A stretch of DNA of 64,000 bases, taken from Methylophaga sp. 42_25_T18 (GTDB taxonomy: Bacteria; Pseudomonadota; Gammaproteobacteria; Nitrosococcales; Methylophagaceae). Each line of letters opens with the position of its first letter. Position 1 is the stretch's first letter. Shown here piece after piece: positions 1 through 7,099 of this stretch. Made by a program: the position numbers and the translations under genes. Location of the stretch: the NCBI GenBank assembly GCA_002163085.1, contig MAAJ01000001.1, positions 124,001 through 188,000 on the forward strand, given 5' to 3'. Under the pieces are notes generated by a model. The model did no database searches, was not told the origin of the DNA, and worked only from the letters and a program-made list of their open reading frames with translations.

Positions 1-477
1 GACATTACCTCTCACTACATCTTGAACAATGACACTGCCTTCTAGCGGATTTTTAAACCTAATAATCGGCTGAACACCTTCTTTTGGCGAAGTTAAATGC
101 CGGCAGCGTCCATCATAGCGAGGCTTTTTCTTATTAGCGCGTTGTTGCTCACGCATGTCATCCAACTCCTCCTTGGAGCAATAACAGTGATAGGCATCGC
201 CTTGTTCTAATAATTGATTGATGATTTCTTTATATCGATCAAACCGTTGTGTTTGATAAAAAGGTCCTTCATCATAATCCAAGCCTAACCATGCCATGCC
301 TTCTAAAATAGCGTTAACCGATTCCGTCGTTGACCGCTCCAAATCAGTATCTTCAATTCGTAAAATGAACTGCCCGCCATGTTTACGTGCAAAAAGCCAT
401 GAAAATAAAGCTGTACGTGCGCCACCAACATGTAAGTAACCTGTAGGACTAGGGGCAAATCGGGTACGTATGGTCAT
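1..477 (-). CDS. gltX: Glutamyl-tRNA synthetase, N-terminal part (cut by window edge)
   Basis: Charges tRNA-Glu with glutamate in the cytoplasm. Reading the minus strand from the ATG at 477 gives 159 codons that run off the left edge. The protein opens with [20 protein letters not shown], the class I HIGH-type motif in its GluRS form (HVGG), followed by the family segments RIEDTD and YHCYCS. The first 159 of an expected 460-500 residues are present. The start is supported by position relative to the family N-terminus. The gene is divergent from the metallohydrolase at 561, and an 83-bp AT-rich gap with an (AT) run at about 534-546 separates them and probably holds both promoters. Identity is secure; whether this is GltX1 or a GluQ-like paralogue cannot be fully settled from the fragment, but the conserved context favours GltX. 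Confidence 0.93.
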   Translation of the reverse strand, partial: MTIRTRFAPSPTGYLHVGGARTALFSWLFARKHGGQFILRIEDTDLERSTTESVNAILEGMAWLGLDYDEGPFYQTQRFDRYKEIINQLLEQGDAYHCYCSKEELDDMREQQRANKKKPRYDGRCRHLTSPKEGVQPIIRFKNPLEGSVIVQDVVRGNV

Positions 478-560
478 GAACTAATCTCTTTACTAGATGT
501 CTGTTTGAAAAGTACGTTATTGTAACAGCATGCTATATATATATAAGGTGTAATCAAAAA

Positions 561-1502
561 ATGAAGGCTCTCTATTTATCTGCTTTGTTCCTCTTATCGA
601 CATCCCTCTTTTCCGTTCATAGTTATGCCGACGACAGTAACCTTGACTATTCAGTGCAAGAAGTTACCACCGGTATTTTTTATCACCAAGGTGTGCACCA
701 AGATCCTAATGAACAAAATATAGGAGCGATTGCCAATGTTGGCTTTATTATAGGGGAGCGCTGTGTAGCAGTTATTGATAGTGGCGGCAGTTACCGTGAA
801 GGCACGCTGTTACGGCAAGCAATAAAAGAACAGACAGATCTACCGGTATGTTATGTCATTAATACCCATGTGCATCCCGATCATACTTTTGGTAATGCTG
901 CTTTTAATAATGATCAACCTGAATATATAGGTCATGAAAAATTACCCGCAGCCATGCAAGCTAGACAAGAGTATTTTGGCCGCGTATTTGAAGACATATT
1001 AGGCGCCGCATACGATGGTACGGAATTCATAGCGCCGTCACGCACTGTCACCACTGCTCAACCTATTACTATCGATTTAGGTAATCGGCCCATTACACTC
1101 ACGGCCTATACAACCTCCCATACTGATCATGATCTCACCGTATTTGATAACAACAGCAAAACATTCTGGACCGGAGATTTGCTCTTTATAGATCGCACTC
1201 CAGTAATCGATGGCAGTATCAACGGCTGGATAAATATCTCAATGCAATTTCAATCGATGGATTTTAATATTGTTATTCCTGGGCATGGTCCCGCCACTGA
1301 TAACTGGCAGCAAGGTTTGGCCGATCAATTACGTTATTTATCTGTTATTCGAGATGAAGTTCGCGTTATCATTGCAGATTTAGGCACTATCGAAGAAGCA
1401 TCCGCACAGGTTGGGCTTCAGGAGCAAGACCAGTGGGAACTTTTCGATAACTACCACCGTCGTAACATCACCGCATCATTCGTAGAGCTCGAATGGGAAT
1501 AA
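561..1502 (+). CDS. Quinoprotein relay system zinc metallohydrolase (SoxH-like MBL fold)
   Basis: 313-residue exported metallo-beta-lactamase-fold protein. Residues 1-23 form a signal peptide ending near SYA-DD. The zinc-site motif NTHVHPDHTFGN (HxHxDH) lies around residue 100, with later ligands in TSHTDHD and GHGPATD. The domain organisation and the following SoxYZ-like gene match the family described as 'quinoprotein relay system zinc metallohydrolase', related to SoxH, which accompanies periplasmic PQQ-dependent alcohol dehydrogenases in methylotrophs. The substrate of the family is not known to me. An AAGGTG sequence lies 11 nt before the ATG. The next gene starts 27 nt downstream, so the two are probably one operon. 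A generic hydrolase such as a glyoxalase II paralogue is less likely because of the signal peptide and the partner. Confidence 0.82.
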   Translation: MKALYLSALFLLSTSLFSVHSYADDSNLDYSVQEVTTGIFYHQGVHQDPNEQNIGAIANVGFIIGERCVAVIDSGGSYREGTLLRQAIKEQTDLPVCYVINTHVHPDHTFGNAAFNNDQPEYIGHEKLPAAMQARQEYFGRVFEDILGAAYDGTEFIAPSRTVTTAQPITIDLGNRPITLTAYTTSHTDHDLTVFDNNSKTFWTGDLLFIDRTPVIDGSINGWINISMQFQSMDFNIVIPGHGPATDNWQQGLADQLRYLSVIRDEVRVIIADLGTIEEASAQVGLQEQDQWELFDNYHRRNITASFVELEWE

Positions 1503-1529
1503 TCAAGACTACACGTAGGAGACTTAAGT

Positions 1530-2327
1530 ATGTTTAACCGTATTTTTAATTTCATTATTGTCAGTTTGGCACTGTCATTCTTCTCAATTTCAGCACAAGC
1601 AGAAACACCTACGGAACCCTTGTGGCCAACCCTTAAAGAAATTTACTTCGAAGGTAAGGCCATTCGCGAAGATGCGAATGACTTACTCGTTATTGAAGCA
1701 CCAATACGTGCGGAAGATGCTGCTATCGTGCCGATTTCAGTTAAATCATTGGTTACTCAAACTGCAGACAAATACATTAAAAATATTCATATAATTATCG
1801 ACAACAACCCCGAACCTTATTCAGCAAACTTTAGCCTTTCACCTGATTTAGGTTTGATTGATATTTCCACTCGTATGCGAGTAGATCAATACACCTATGT
1901 GCGAGCAGTTGCCGAAATGAACGATGGTTCATTGCATATGGTATCGCGTTTTGTCAAAGCATCTGGTGGTTGTAGTGCACCAGCTGGTAAAGATGCTGCC
2001 GCTGCCTTAGCTCGCCTCGGTAAAATGCAAATTCGTATGCGCAAACCAACGGTAGGTGAACCAGTTCAAGCTCAAGTCATCGTTAGTCACCCAAACTACA
2101 ATGGTTTACAGTTTGACCAAAAATCACGTAGATACATTGAAGCTCACTATGTTAAAAACATTACTATCAGCTATAACGAAAAAGCACTGATTAATGTAGA
2201 TACCGGTATCTCTGTTAGTGAAGACCCTAGTATCCGATTTACCTTTACGCCTGCGGCGTCAGGTGTGCTAAAAGCTGATATTAAAGACAGTAAAGAGCAA
2301 ACATTCAGTCTGCAAAAAAATATTTAG
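1530..2327 (+). CDS. Quinoprotein dehydrogenase-associated SoxYZ-like carrier
   Basis: 265-residue periplasmic protein with a signal peptide (residues 1-24, ending AQA). Residues about 45-155 resemble SoxY, and residues about 160-265 resemble SoxZ (KMQIRMRKPTVGEPVQAQVIVSHP), so the two subunits of the sulfur carrier are fused. The end of the SoxY-like half carries VKASGGCSAPAG, corresponding to the GGCGG-type carrier cysteine arm of SoxY, but placed internally. Fused carriers of this type co-occur with PQQ dehydrogenases; the cargo is unknown. A GGAG ribosome site precedes the ATG. The gene follows the metallohydrolase by 27 nt and ends at a strong bidirectional terminator. Family assignment is confident; function in electron or sulfur relay is inference. 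Confidence 0.85.
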   Translation: MFNRIFNFIIVSLALSFFSISAQAETPTEPLWPTLKEIYFEGKAIREDANDLLVIEAPIRAEDAAIVPISVKSLVTQTADKYIKNIHIIIDNNPEPYSANFSLSPDLGLIDISTRMRVDQYTYVRAVAEMNDGSLHMVSRFVKASGGCSAPAGKDAAAALARLGKMQIRMRKPTVGEPVQAQVIVSHPNYNGLQFDQKSRRYIEAHYVKNITISYNEKALINVDTGISVSEDPSIRFTFTPAASGVLKADIKDSKEQTFSLQKNI

Positions 2328-2344
2328 TCCCCAACTAGAAGATC

Positions 2345-2375
2345 AAAAAAGCCGCGGTTAACGCGGCTTTTTTAT
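2345..2375. terminator. Bidirectional rho-independent terminator
   Basis: Perfect 6-bp stem gccgcg/cgcggc with a 5-nt loop (2351-2367), flanked by six A's on the left and a T run on the right, so it can act on both strands. It lies between the convergent genes ending at 2327 (+) and 2392 (-). Confidence 0.85.
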
Positions 2376-2391
2376 TTTATTCAAAATTACT

Positions 2392-2745
2392 TTAGTGAAT
2401 ACGACAGCTTGCATAAGCATCCGCATGTGTTTTCTTGAACAAACCGATGCCAGAAGTCACATCATCATCATCTCTAAACATACCACCTTTATCGCCAGGC
2501 ATATTTCTTAATTGAAAACCGGTATCCGCATCCTCAAAGTCACGCTGTGTAAAAACAGCTGCTAATTTATCAACAACACATGAACATTTATGTGTGGCTT
2601 CATAAACGTTCATTTTTCCTTCATGCACCTGTATACAGTCCATTACATACTGCACACGCGTAACAGTAGAAAAGTCATTCGCCATGCCGGCTGCAGGTAA
2701 TACTAACAAGCCAGCGGCGATCAACGATAGTCGAGGGTGTTTCAT
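2392..2745 (-). CDS. Small secreted four-cysteine protein of methylotroph dehydrogenase clusters
   Basis: 117-residue protein with a signal peptide (residues 1-22, cleavage after GMA). The mature part holds exactly four cysteines: Cys37 (YVMDC), Cys54 and Cys56 (HKCSC) and Cys114 near the C-terminus (SCRIH). This suggests two disulfides or a metal site. The ATG at 2745 is chosen because TTTAGGAGCAG lies directly before it and the signal peptide starts there; an upstream in-frame ATG at 2811 would add 22 residues without a ribosome site. From memory, similar proteins with a KCSC motif occur beside lanthanide or PQQ alcohol dehydrogenase genes, but no function is known to me. It faces the quinoprotein relay genes across a shared terminator, so a periplasmic role in methanol oxidation is an inference. 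Confidence 0.7.
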   Translation of the reverse strand: MKHPRLSLIAAGLLVLPAAGMANDFSTVTRVQYVMDCIQVHEGKMNVYEATHKCSCVVDKLAAVFTQRDFEDADTGFQLRNMPGDKGGMFRDDDDVTSGIGLFKKTHADAYASCRIH

Positions 2746-2886
2746 CAAACTGCTCCTAAATTTTTTCTTGAGAGAACCTACAAGACCCAGAGAAGTAGCC
2801 CGAAGTTCCAAATATATTAAAATAAAGCTTCTGCATCATACCTGAACTACAGCAAACCATGAAAATGAAAGTAACTTAAACTAATT

Positions 2887-2915
2887 TTGACATTTTCACC
2901 AACTATCGCTAAGTT
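2887..2915 (+). promoter_or_regulatory. Candidate sigma-70 promoter for mtdA
   Basis: TTGACA at 2887-2892, 17-nt spacer, TAAGTT at 2910-2915. The -35 is perfect, the -10 is weak (TA and final T conserved). Start codon of mtdA follows 58 nt later with CAGGAGAAAC as ribosome site. Confidence 0.45.
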
Positions 2916-2973
2916 CAGGTAGAATCCTAGTTTATAGACATTTGCCCCCCCTAAAACATGCAGGAGAAACTTC

Positions 2974-3837
2974 ATGAAAAAATTGTTACTTCATCTAGAC
3001 ACCGATCCGGTTGCAAGCGCCTTTGACCAAGCGGTGGCTTACGATGCTGGTGTAGATAATGTTCTCTCTTATGGCAGTATAACTCGAGATAATGTAACTC
3101 CTCACGTACATGGCATGATTTTCACTCGCGGTGGTAAAAACTTAAAAAACAGCGCTATTTTCATCGGTGGTTCAAATGTACCCGCCAGTGAACTTGTTGG
3201 TAGAGCTGTCAAAAAAGCATTTTTTGGACCGGTTCGTGTGTCCGTTATGTTAGACCCTAACGGTTCAAATACAACCGCGGCTTCTATCGCACGTAAAGTG
3301 CTAACTGGCTATGACATTACCGGTAAAAACGTTGTCATTCTAGGTGCAGGTCCTGTTGGCCAACGTACTGCAATGTATCTATTACAGGAAGGCGCAGCTC
3401 AAGTCACCATTACTTCTCGTAGCATCGAGCGAGCTAAAGTCATTACAGCTCAATTAAAAGAAGCTTATGGCATCGAGGTAATTCCGGGTGAAACACGCAG
3501 TGATGAAGCTGTAAACCAATTATTAAAAGATGCACATGTCGCTATCGCCACTGGCCCAGCGGGTGTTTGTGTCCTACCTAAATCTGCATTAGACAAAAGC
3601 GAAACATTGGAAGTAGTTGCCGATGTTAACGCTGTGCCACCTCTAGGTGTTGAAGGCATAGAAGTCATGGATAACAACACCGAAAAAAATGGCATTCGTT
3701 TTTATGGTGCTATCGCCATTGGTAACTTCAAAATGAAAGTGCACCATGGCTGTGTATCATCATTATATGAATCCAATGATCAGTTTTTAGACGAAACTAC
3801 TATCTACGATATTGCTTGTAAAATCGATACCAAATAG
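2974..3837 (+). CDS. mtdA: NADP-dependent methylene-H4MPT/methylene-H4F dehydrogenase (MtdA type)
   Basis: 287-residue cytoplasmic enzyme that oxidises methylene-tetrahydromethanopterin or methylene-tetrahydrofolate to the methenyl form with NADP+. The sequence matches the MtdA pattern: KLLLHLDTD at the N-terminus, FTRGGKN, the pterin-site segment KKAFFGPVRVS, LDPNGSNTTAAS, and the dinucleotide loop VILGAGPVGQR near residue 125. It is clearly paralogous to, but distinct from, mtdB two genes downstream, which has the MtdB-type N-terminus. A strong AGGAG lies 8 nt before the ATG. The stop codon overlaps the GTG start of the next gene by one base, implying translational coupling. The related MtdC cannot be excluded without a tree, and folate versus H4MPT preference cannot be read from sequence. 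Confidence 0.85.
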   Translation: MKKLLLHLDTDPVASAFDQAVAYDAGVDNVLSYGSITRDNVTPHVHGMIFTRGGKNLKNSAIFIGGSNVPASELVGRAVKKAFFGPVRVSVMLDPNGSNTTAASIARKVLTGYDITGKNVVILGAGPVGQRTAMYLLQEGAAQVTITSRSIERAKVITAQLKEAYGIEVIPGETRSDEAVNQLLKDAHVAIATGPAGVCVLPKSALDKSETLEVVADVNAVPPLGVEGIEVMDNNTEKNGIRFYGAIAIGNFKMKVHHGCVSSLYESNDQFLDETTIYDIACKIDTK

Positions 3838-4868
3838 TGCCAGTAGTCGTGGGGAATAGCACTCACACGCGCATTAGTGTTCGTGTGAGTGCCCCAGCTC
3901 GCCTACACCTTGGCTTTCTTGACCTCAATGGTAATGCAGGTCGAAAGTTTGGCAGTATAGGTCTTGCTATAAATAGCCATTTCACCACTTTAACTGCCCA
4001 GAAAGCTACATCTATTTCTATTGTAGGGCCTGTAGATAGTGATGTGCTATGCGCGCGTACTAAATCGATTGTGCAAACATTTTATCAAACCATCGGTAGC
4101 ACTGTTTCTGCAACAGACAGGGGGGTTAATATCACCCTAGAACATGTTATTCCTGAACATGCTGGATTTGGTTCTGGCACTCAGCTCAATTTGGCCATTG
4201 GCACAGCCCTATGCAAATTACATAAAATCCCCGCCTCTACACCAGAAATTGCCGCTCAATTAGGTCGCGGTGCCCGCTCAGGCATTGGTATCTCCACGTT
4301 TGACCTTGGCGGCTTTATTGTTGATGGTGGCCTAAAACCGAATACGACTGTGCCGCCTTTATTGGCGCACCATGCTTTTCCTGATGATTGGCGAATTGTA
4401 CTTATCATGGACACGCAGCACCAAGGCGTGCATGGCCAACAAGAAAAACAAGCCTTCACCACGCTGCCAGAATTTCCGCAACACCGTGCCCAATCCATTT
4501 GCCATTTGACCTTGATGCAACTGTTGCCAGCGCTTGTCGAACAAGATATTGACCAATTTGGTGATGCCATTACTCAGATCCAATCACTGATCGGCGATCA
4601 TTTTGCACCTGCTCAAGGTGGCCGTTACACCAGTCCAGTAGTGGCTCAACTATTAGAGCATGCACAGCAACTCGGTCATAAAGGCATCGCCCAAAGTTCT
4701 TGGGGACCAACTGGTTGTGTATTTGTAAAAAGTCAGCAACACGCTGAAAAACTCATCGCCGATCTCTCTACCTATTCCAGTTCTATTTTAAACTCCACCC
4801 AACAACCAACACTCTTGATTAGCCAAGCGAATGAATCTGGAGCAAAAACTGACGTTTGTGTTGTATAA
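3837..4868 (+). CDS. mptG: Beta-ribofuranosylaminobenzene 5'-phosphate synthase (GHMP-fold)
   Basis: 343 residues; first committed step of methanopterin synthesis, joining p-aminobenzoate (or hydroxybenzoate) with PRPP and losing CO2 and PPi. The N-terminal SAPARLHLGFLDLNG and GSIGLAI segments and the glycine-rich loop EHAGFGSGTQLNLAIG (about residues 104-120) are typical of this branch of the GHMP kinase superfamily. The C-terminal SSWGPTGCVFV segment also fits. The start is a GTG at 3837-3839 sharing its first base with the mtdA stop TAG, so translation is coupled. The gene is placed between two methylene-H4MPT dehydrogenase genes, which supports its role in making their cofactor. Symbol follows archaeal usage; bacterial literature often uses orf4. 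Confidence 0.85.
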   Translation: MPVVVGNSTHTRISVRVSAPARLHLGFLDLNGNAGRKFGSIGLAINSHFTTLTAQKATSISIVGPVDSDVLCARTKSIVQTFYQTIGSTVSATDRGVNITLEHVIPEHAGFGSGTQLNLAIGTALCKLHKIPASTPEIAAQLGRGARSGIGISTFDLGGFIVDGGLKPNTTVPPLLAHHAFPDDWRIVLIMDTQHQGVHGQQEKQAFTTLPEFPQHRAQSICHLTLMQLLPALVEQDIDQFGDAITQIQSLIGDHFAPAQGGRYTSPVVAQLLEHAQQLGHKGIAQSSWGPTGCVFVKSQQHAEKLIADLSTYSSSILNSTQQPTLLISQANESGAKTDVCVV

Positions 4869-4905
4869 TATTTTCCATCTAATTTAACTATAAAGGGCTT
4901 TTACT

Positions 4906-5811
4906 ATGGCTAAACGTTCCATCATTCACATGCTTAACCCAATGATCAAAAACAGTCCATTTGATATCAACATGGCGCTGGATGCCGGTTACGACATGAT
5001 TATTCCCTATGAAAATACGACTCTAGAAGAAGTGGCAGGCATGACTCAAGATGCTATTTTCTCGCGTGGTCCTGCCGGCGTGAAAAAAACAGGTATGTTC
5101 ATTGGTGGTCGTGATATTGGTCTGGCTATGGATATGCTCGATGCAGCCAAAAAAGCCATGGTACCCCCATTTGAAATTTCAGTGTTTGCCGATCCAAGCG
5201 GTGCATTTACTACTGCTGCCGCGCTTGTAGCTTGCATCGAACGTGAATTGAAGAAAAACTTTGATCAAGATTTATCTGGTGCACGTGCTGTTGTCTTTGG
5301 TGGTACAGGTCCTGTAGGTTTAGCCACAGCCGTTCTTGCTGCAGAACAAGGCGCTATAACCACGATTGTTGATCATTTTTCTATCGATACGGCATTGGAA
5401 TATGCAGAAGAAGCAAAACGACGTTATGGCGTTGATCTTCGCGCTACGACTGCTGCCTCAGATGCAGACAAAGCAAGATTACTTTCAAATGCCGATGTTG
5501 TGTTCTGTACCGCTAAAGCAGGCGTTCAAGTACTCAGTGCCCCTGTACTCGCGGATGCAAAACAATTAAAAGTAGCCGGCGACGTTAATGCCGTTGCACC
5601 TCTCGGTATTGAGGGTGTTGATTTGATGCACAATGGTGAGCCATTGATTCATGCTACGGCTTCACCAAAAGCGGTAGGTATTGGTGCCCTTGCTATCGGT
5701 AACGTTAAATATAAACTGCAACATGAGTTGTTAAAACAAACATTAACTGCGGAAAAACCAGTCTATCTTGATTTCCGCAATGCGATCGGTGAAGCTCGTA
5801 AGTTAGTTTAA
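4906..5811 (+). CDS. mtdB: NAD(P)-dependent methylene-H4MPT dehydrogenase MtdB
   Basis: 301 residues. Oxidises methylene-H4MPT to methenyl-H4MPT in formaldehyde dissimilation. The protein matches MtdB rather than MtdA: SIIHMLNPMIKNSPFDINMA at the start, QDAIFSRGP, TGMFIGG, ADPSGAFTTAAA (about residue 104) and FGGTGPVGLATA for the nucleotide site. The C-terminal half carries AGDVNAVAPLGIEGVD and IGALAIGNVKYK. An AAAGGGC sequence precedes the ATG, 37 nt after mptG. The 301-residue length is usual for MtdB. The next gene starts 23 nt after the stop. No mch, fae or fhc genes lie in this window, so the rest of the H4MPT pathway must be elsewhere. Confidence 0.92.
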   Translation: MAKRSIIHMLNPMIKNSPFDINMALDAGYDMIIPYENTTLEEVAGMTQDAIFSRGPAGVKKTGMFIGGRDIGLAMDMLDAAKKAMVPPFEISVFADPSGAFTTAAALVACIERELKKNFDQDLSGARAVVFGGTGPVGLATAVLAAEQGAITTIVDHFSIDTALEYAEEAKRRYGVDLRATTAASDADKARLLSNADVVFCTAKAGVQVLSAPVLADAKQLKVAGDVNAVAPLGIEGVDLMHNGEPLIHATASPKAVGIGALAIGNVKYKLQHELLKQTLTAEKPVYLDFRNAIGEARKLV

Positions 5812-5834
5812 AGCTTCAACCAAGCTACTTTGTC

Positions 5835-6947
5835 ATGCAGGTGCAGCTACAAGTCCCTGTCTTAATTTTTGCACAAAGTGGTCGTTATTTGGCCCAATCA
5901 GCCACCCAAGCAGGACATACTGTTTGGGTGGCTGATTGCTTTGGCGATATCGATACGCTCAATATTGCTGAACGCTGGCAGAAACTCCCCTCTCTCCACA
6001 CACTTACTAATGCTCACTTACTCGAGCTACTAACAACGTTTGCTAATGGCCAAGAATGCCAATTAGTCTGCGGTGGCGGTATCGAAAAAAACTTTCCAAT
6101 ACTGTCACAACTACCAACGAACATTAACTATATTGGTAACAACAGCGATACCATTAAAAAAATTAAAATGCCACAGCTGTTTTTTTCATTATTGTCACGA
6201 CATAGCCTGCCCTATCCAAGCACACAACTTTTCCAACCAGAAGCTCAAACTGGCTGGTTATTCAAACAAAGCTTCGGCTTAGGGGGCACTCATATCACTC
6301 GGTTAGATAGAGAGTATTCAGCTCAGGAAGGTTATTTCCAGCAACACATTACCGGCATCAGTGCATCAATCTTATTTCTTGCTGATGGCAATAAAACTCA
6401 GGTCATTGCTATCAATAAACAGCTTGTCAGCGACAATCAAGCTATCCCCTTCCAACTTGCCGCTATCGAAACGCCATTTGAGATATCCCAACCTAACCAT
6501 TACTTATTAACGACAGCTATAGATAGCATTACTAAAGAGACCGGGTTGAAAGGACTAAATAGCCTAGATTTTATTCTCGATAAACATGATCAACTCTTTA
6601 TTTTAGAGGTAAACCCCCGCCCCAGTGCCTCAATTGAGCTAGTTGATCATGAGCTGATATTTCAACAGCATATACAAGCCTGTCGAGGCACCTTGCCCAG
6701 CGAGACACGAGCAACACCCTCTCACTATGCTGGCCTTTATTACCTATATGCCCCGCAGACGGTAACGATCCCGTTAAATATGGTGTGGCCACTACAAAGC
6801 CATGATCAACCACATGCTGGCACAGTCATAGAAATCCATCAGCCTATCTGTACGATTATGGTGACTGAACTTGATCAACAGCGTTGCAGGCAAAAACAAC
6901 ACTTATTATCATTAGAAATAATGCAACAACTCACTAAAAACGATTGA
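5835..6947 (+). CDS. ATP-grasp protein linked to H4MPT biosynthesis
   Basis: 370 residues with an ATP-grasp fold: an N-terminal pre-ATP-grasp domain (residues 1-105, ending INYIGNNSDTIKKIKMP), the ATP-binding glycine loop KQSFGLGGTHI around residue 150, and the metal-binding motif LEVNPRPSAS around residue 255. ATP-grasp enzymes join a carboxylate to an amine or thiol through an acyl phosphate. Proteins of this kind (often called OrfY or similar) are conserved in bacterial H4MPT gene clusters and needed for the pathway, but the exact step is not settled as far as I know. It starts 23 nt after mtdB with no clear ribosome site, suggesting operonic, possibly coupled, expression. The N-terminal Met is the first in frame; no better start is visible. 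Confidence 0.75.
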   Translation: MQVQLQVPVLIFAQSGRYLAQSATQAGHTVWVADCFGDIDTLNIAERWQKLPSLHTLTNAHLLELLTTFANGQECQLVCGGGIEKNFPILSQLPTNINYIGNNSDTIKKIKMPQLFFSLLSRHSLPYPSTQLFQPEAQTGWLFKQSFGLGGTHITRLDREYSAQEGYFQQHITGISASILFLADGNKTQVIAINKQLVSDNQAIPFQLAAIETPFEISQPNHYLLTTAIDSITKETGLKGLNSLDFILDKHDQLFILEVNPRPSASIELVDHELIFQQHIQACRGTLPSETRATPSHYAGLYYLYAPQTVTIPLNMVWPLQSHDQPHAGTVIEIHQPICTIMVTELDQQRCRQKQHLLSLEIMQQLTKND

Positions 6948-7099
6948 AAGGCCTCTAACTGATCCCACCTTTCTTATCCTAAAGTTTTAGGAAATAAATC
7001 ATGTATTAGTCGCTGTCAGTTCTAGTTTATTAACATCACTGACACAAGATGAAATTAAGGCTGAGTTATAAAGAGCTAACTTAGTCAGTGGTTTTACGA

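Noticed and set aside
6978..6991. CCTAAA-N2-TTTAGG inverted repeat after the ATP-grasp gene
   Set aside because: Stem of six weak pairs and no T run; not convincing as a terminator. The gap 6948-7099 otherwise holds nothing recognisable.
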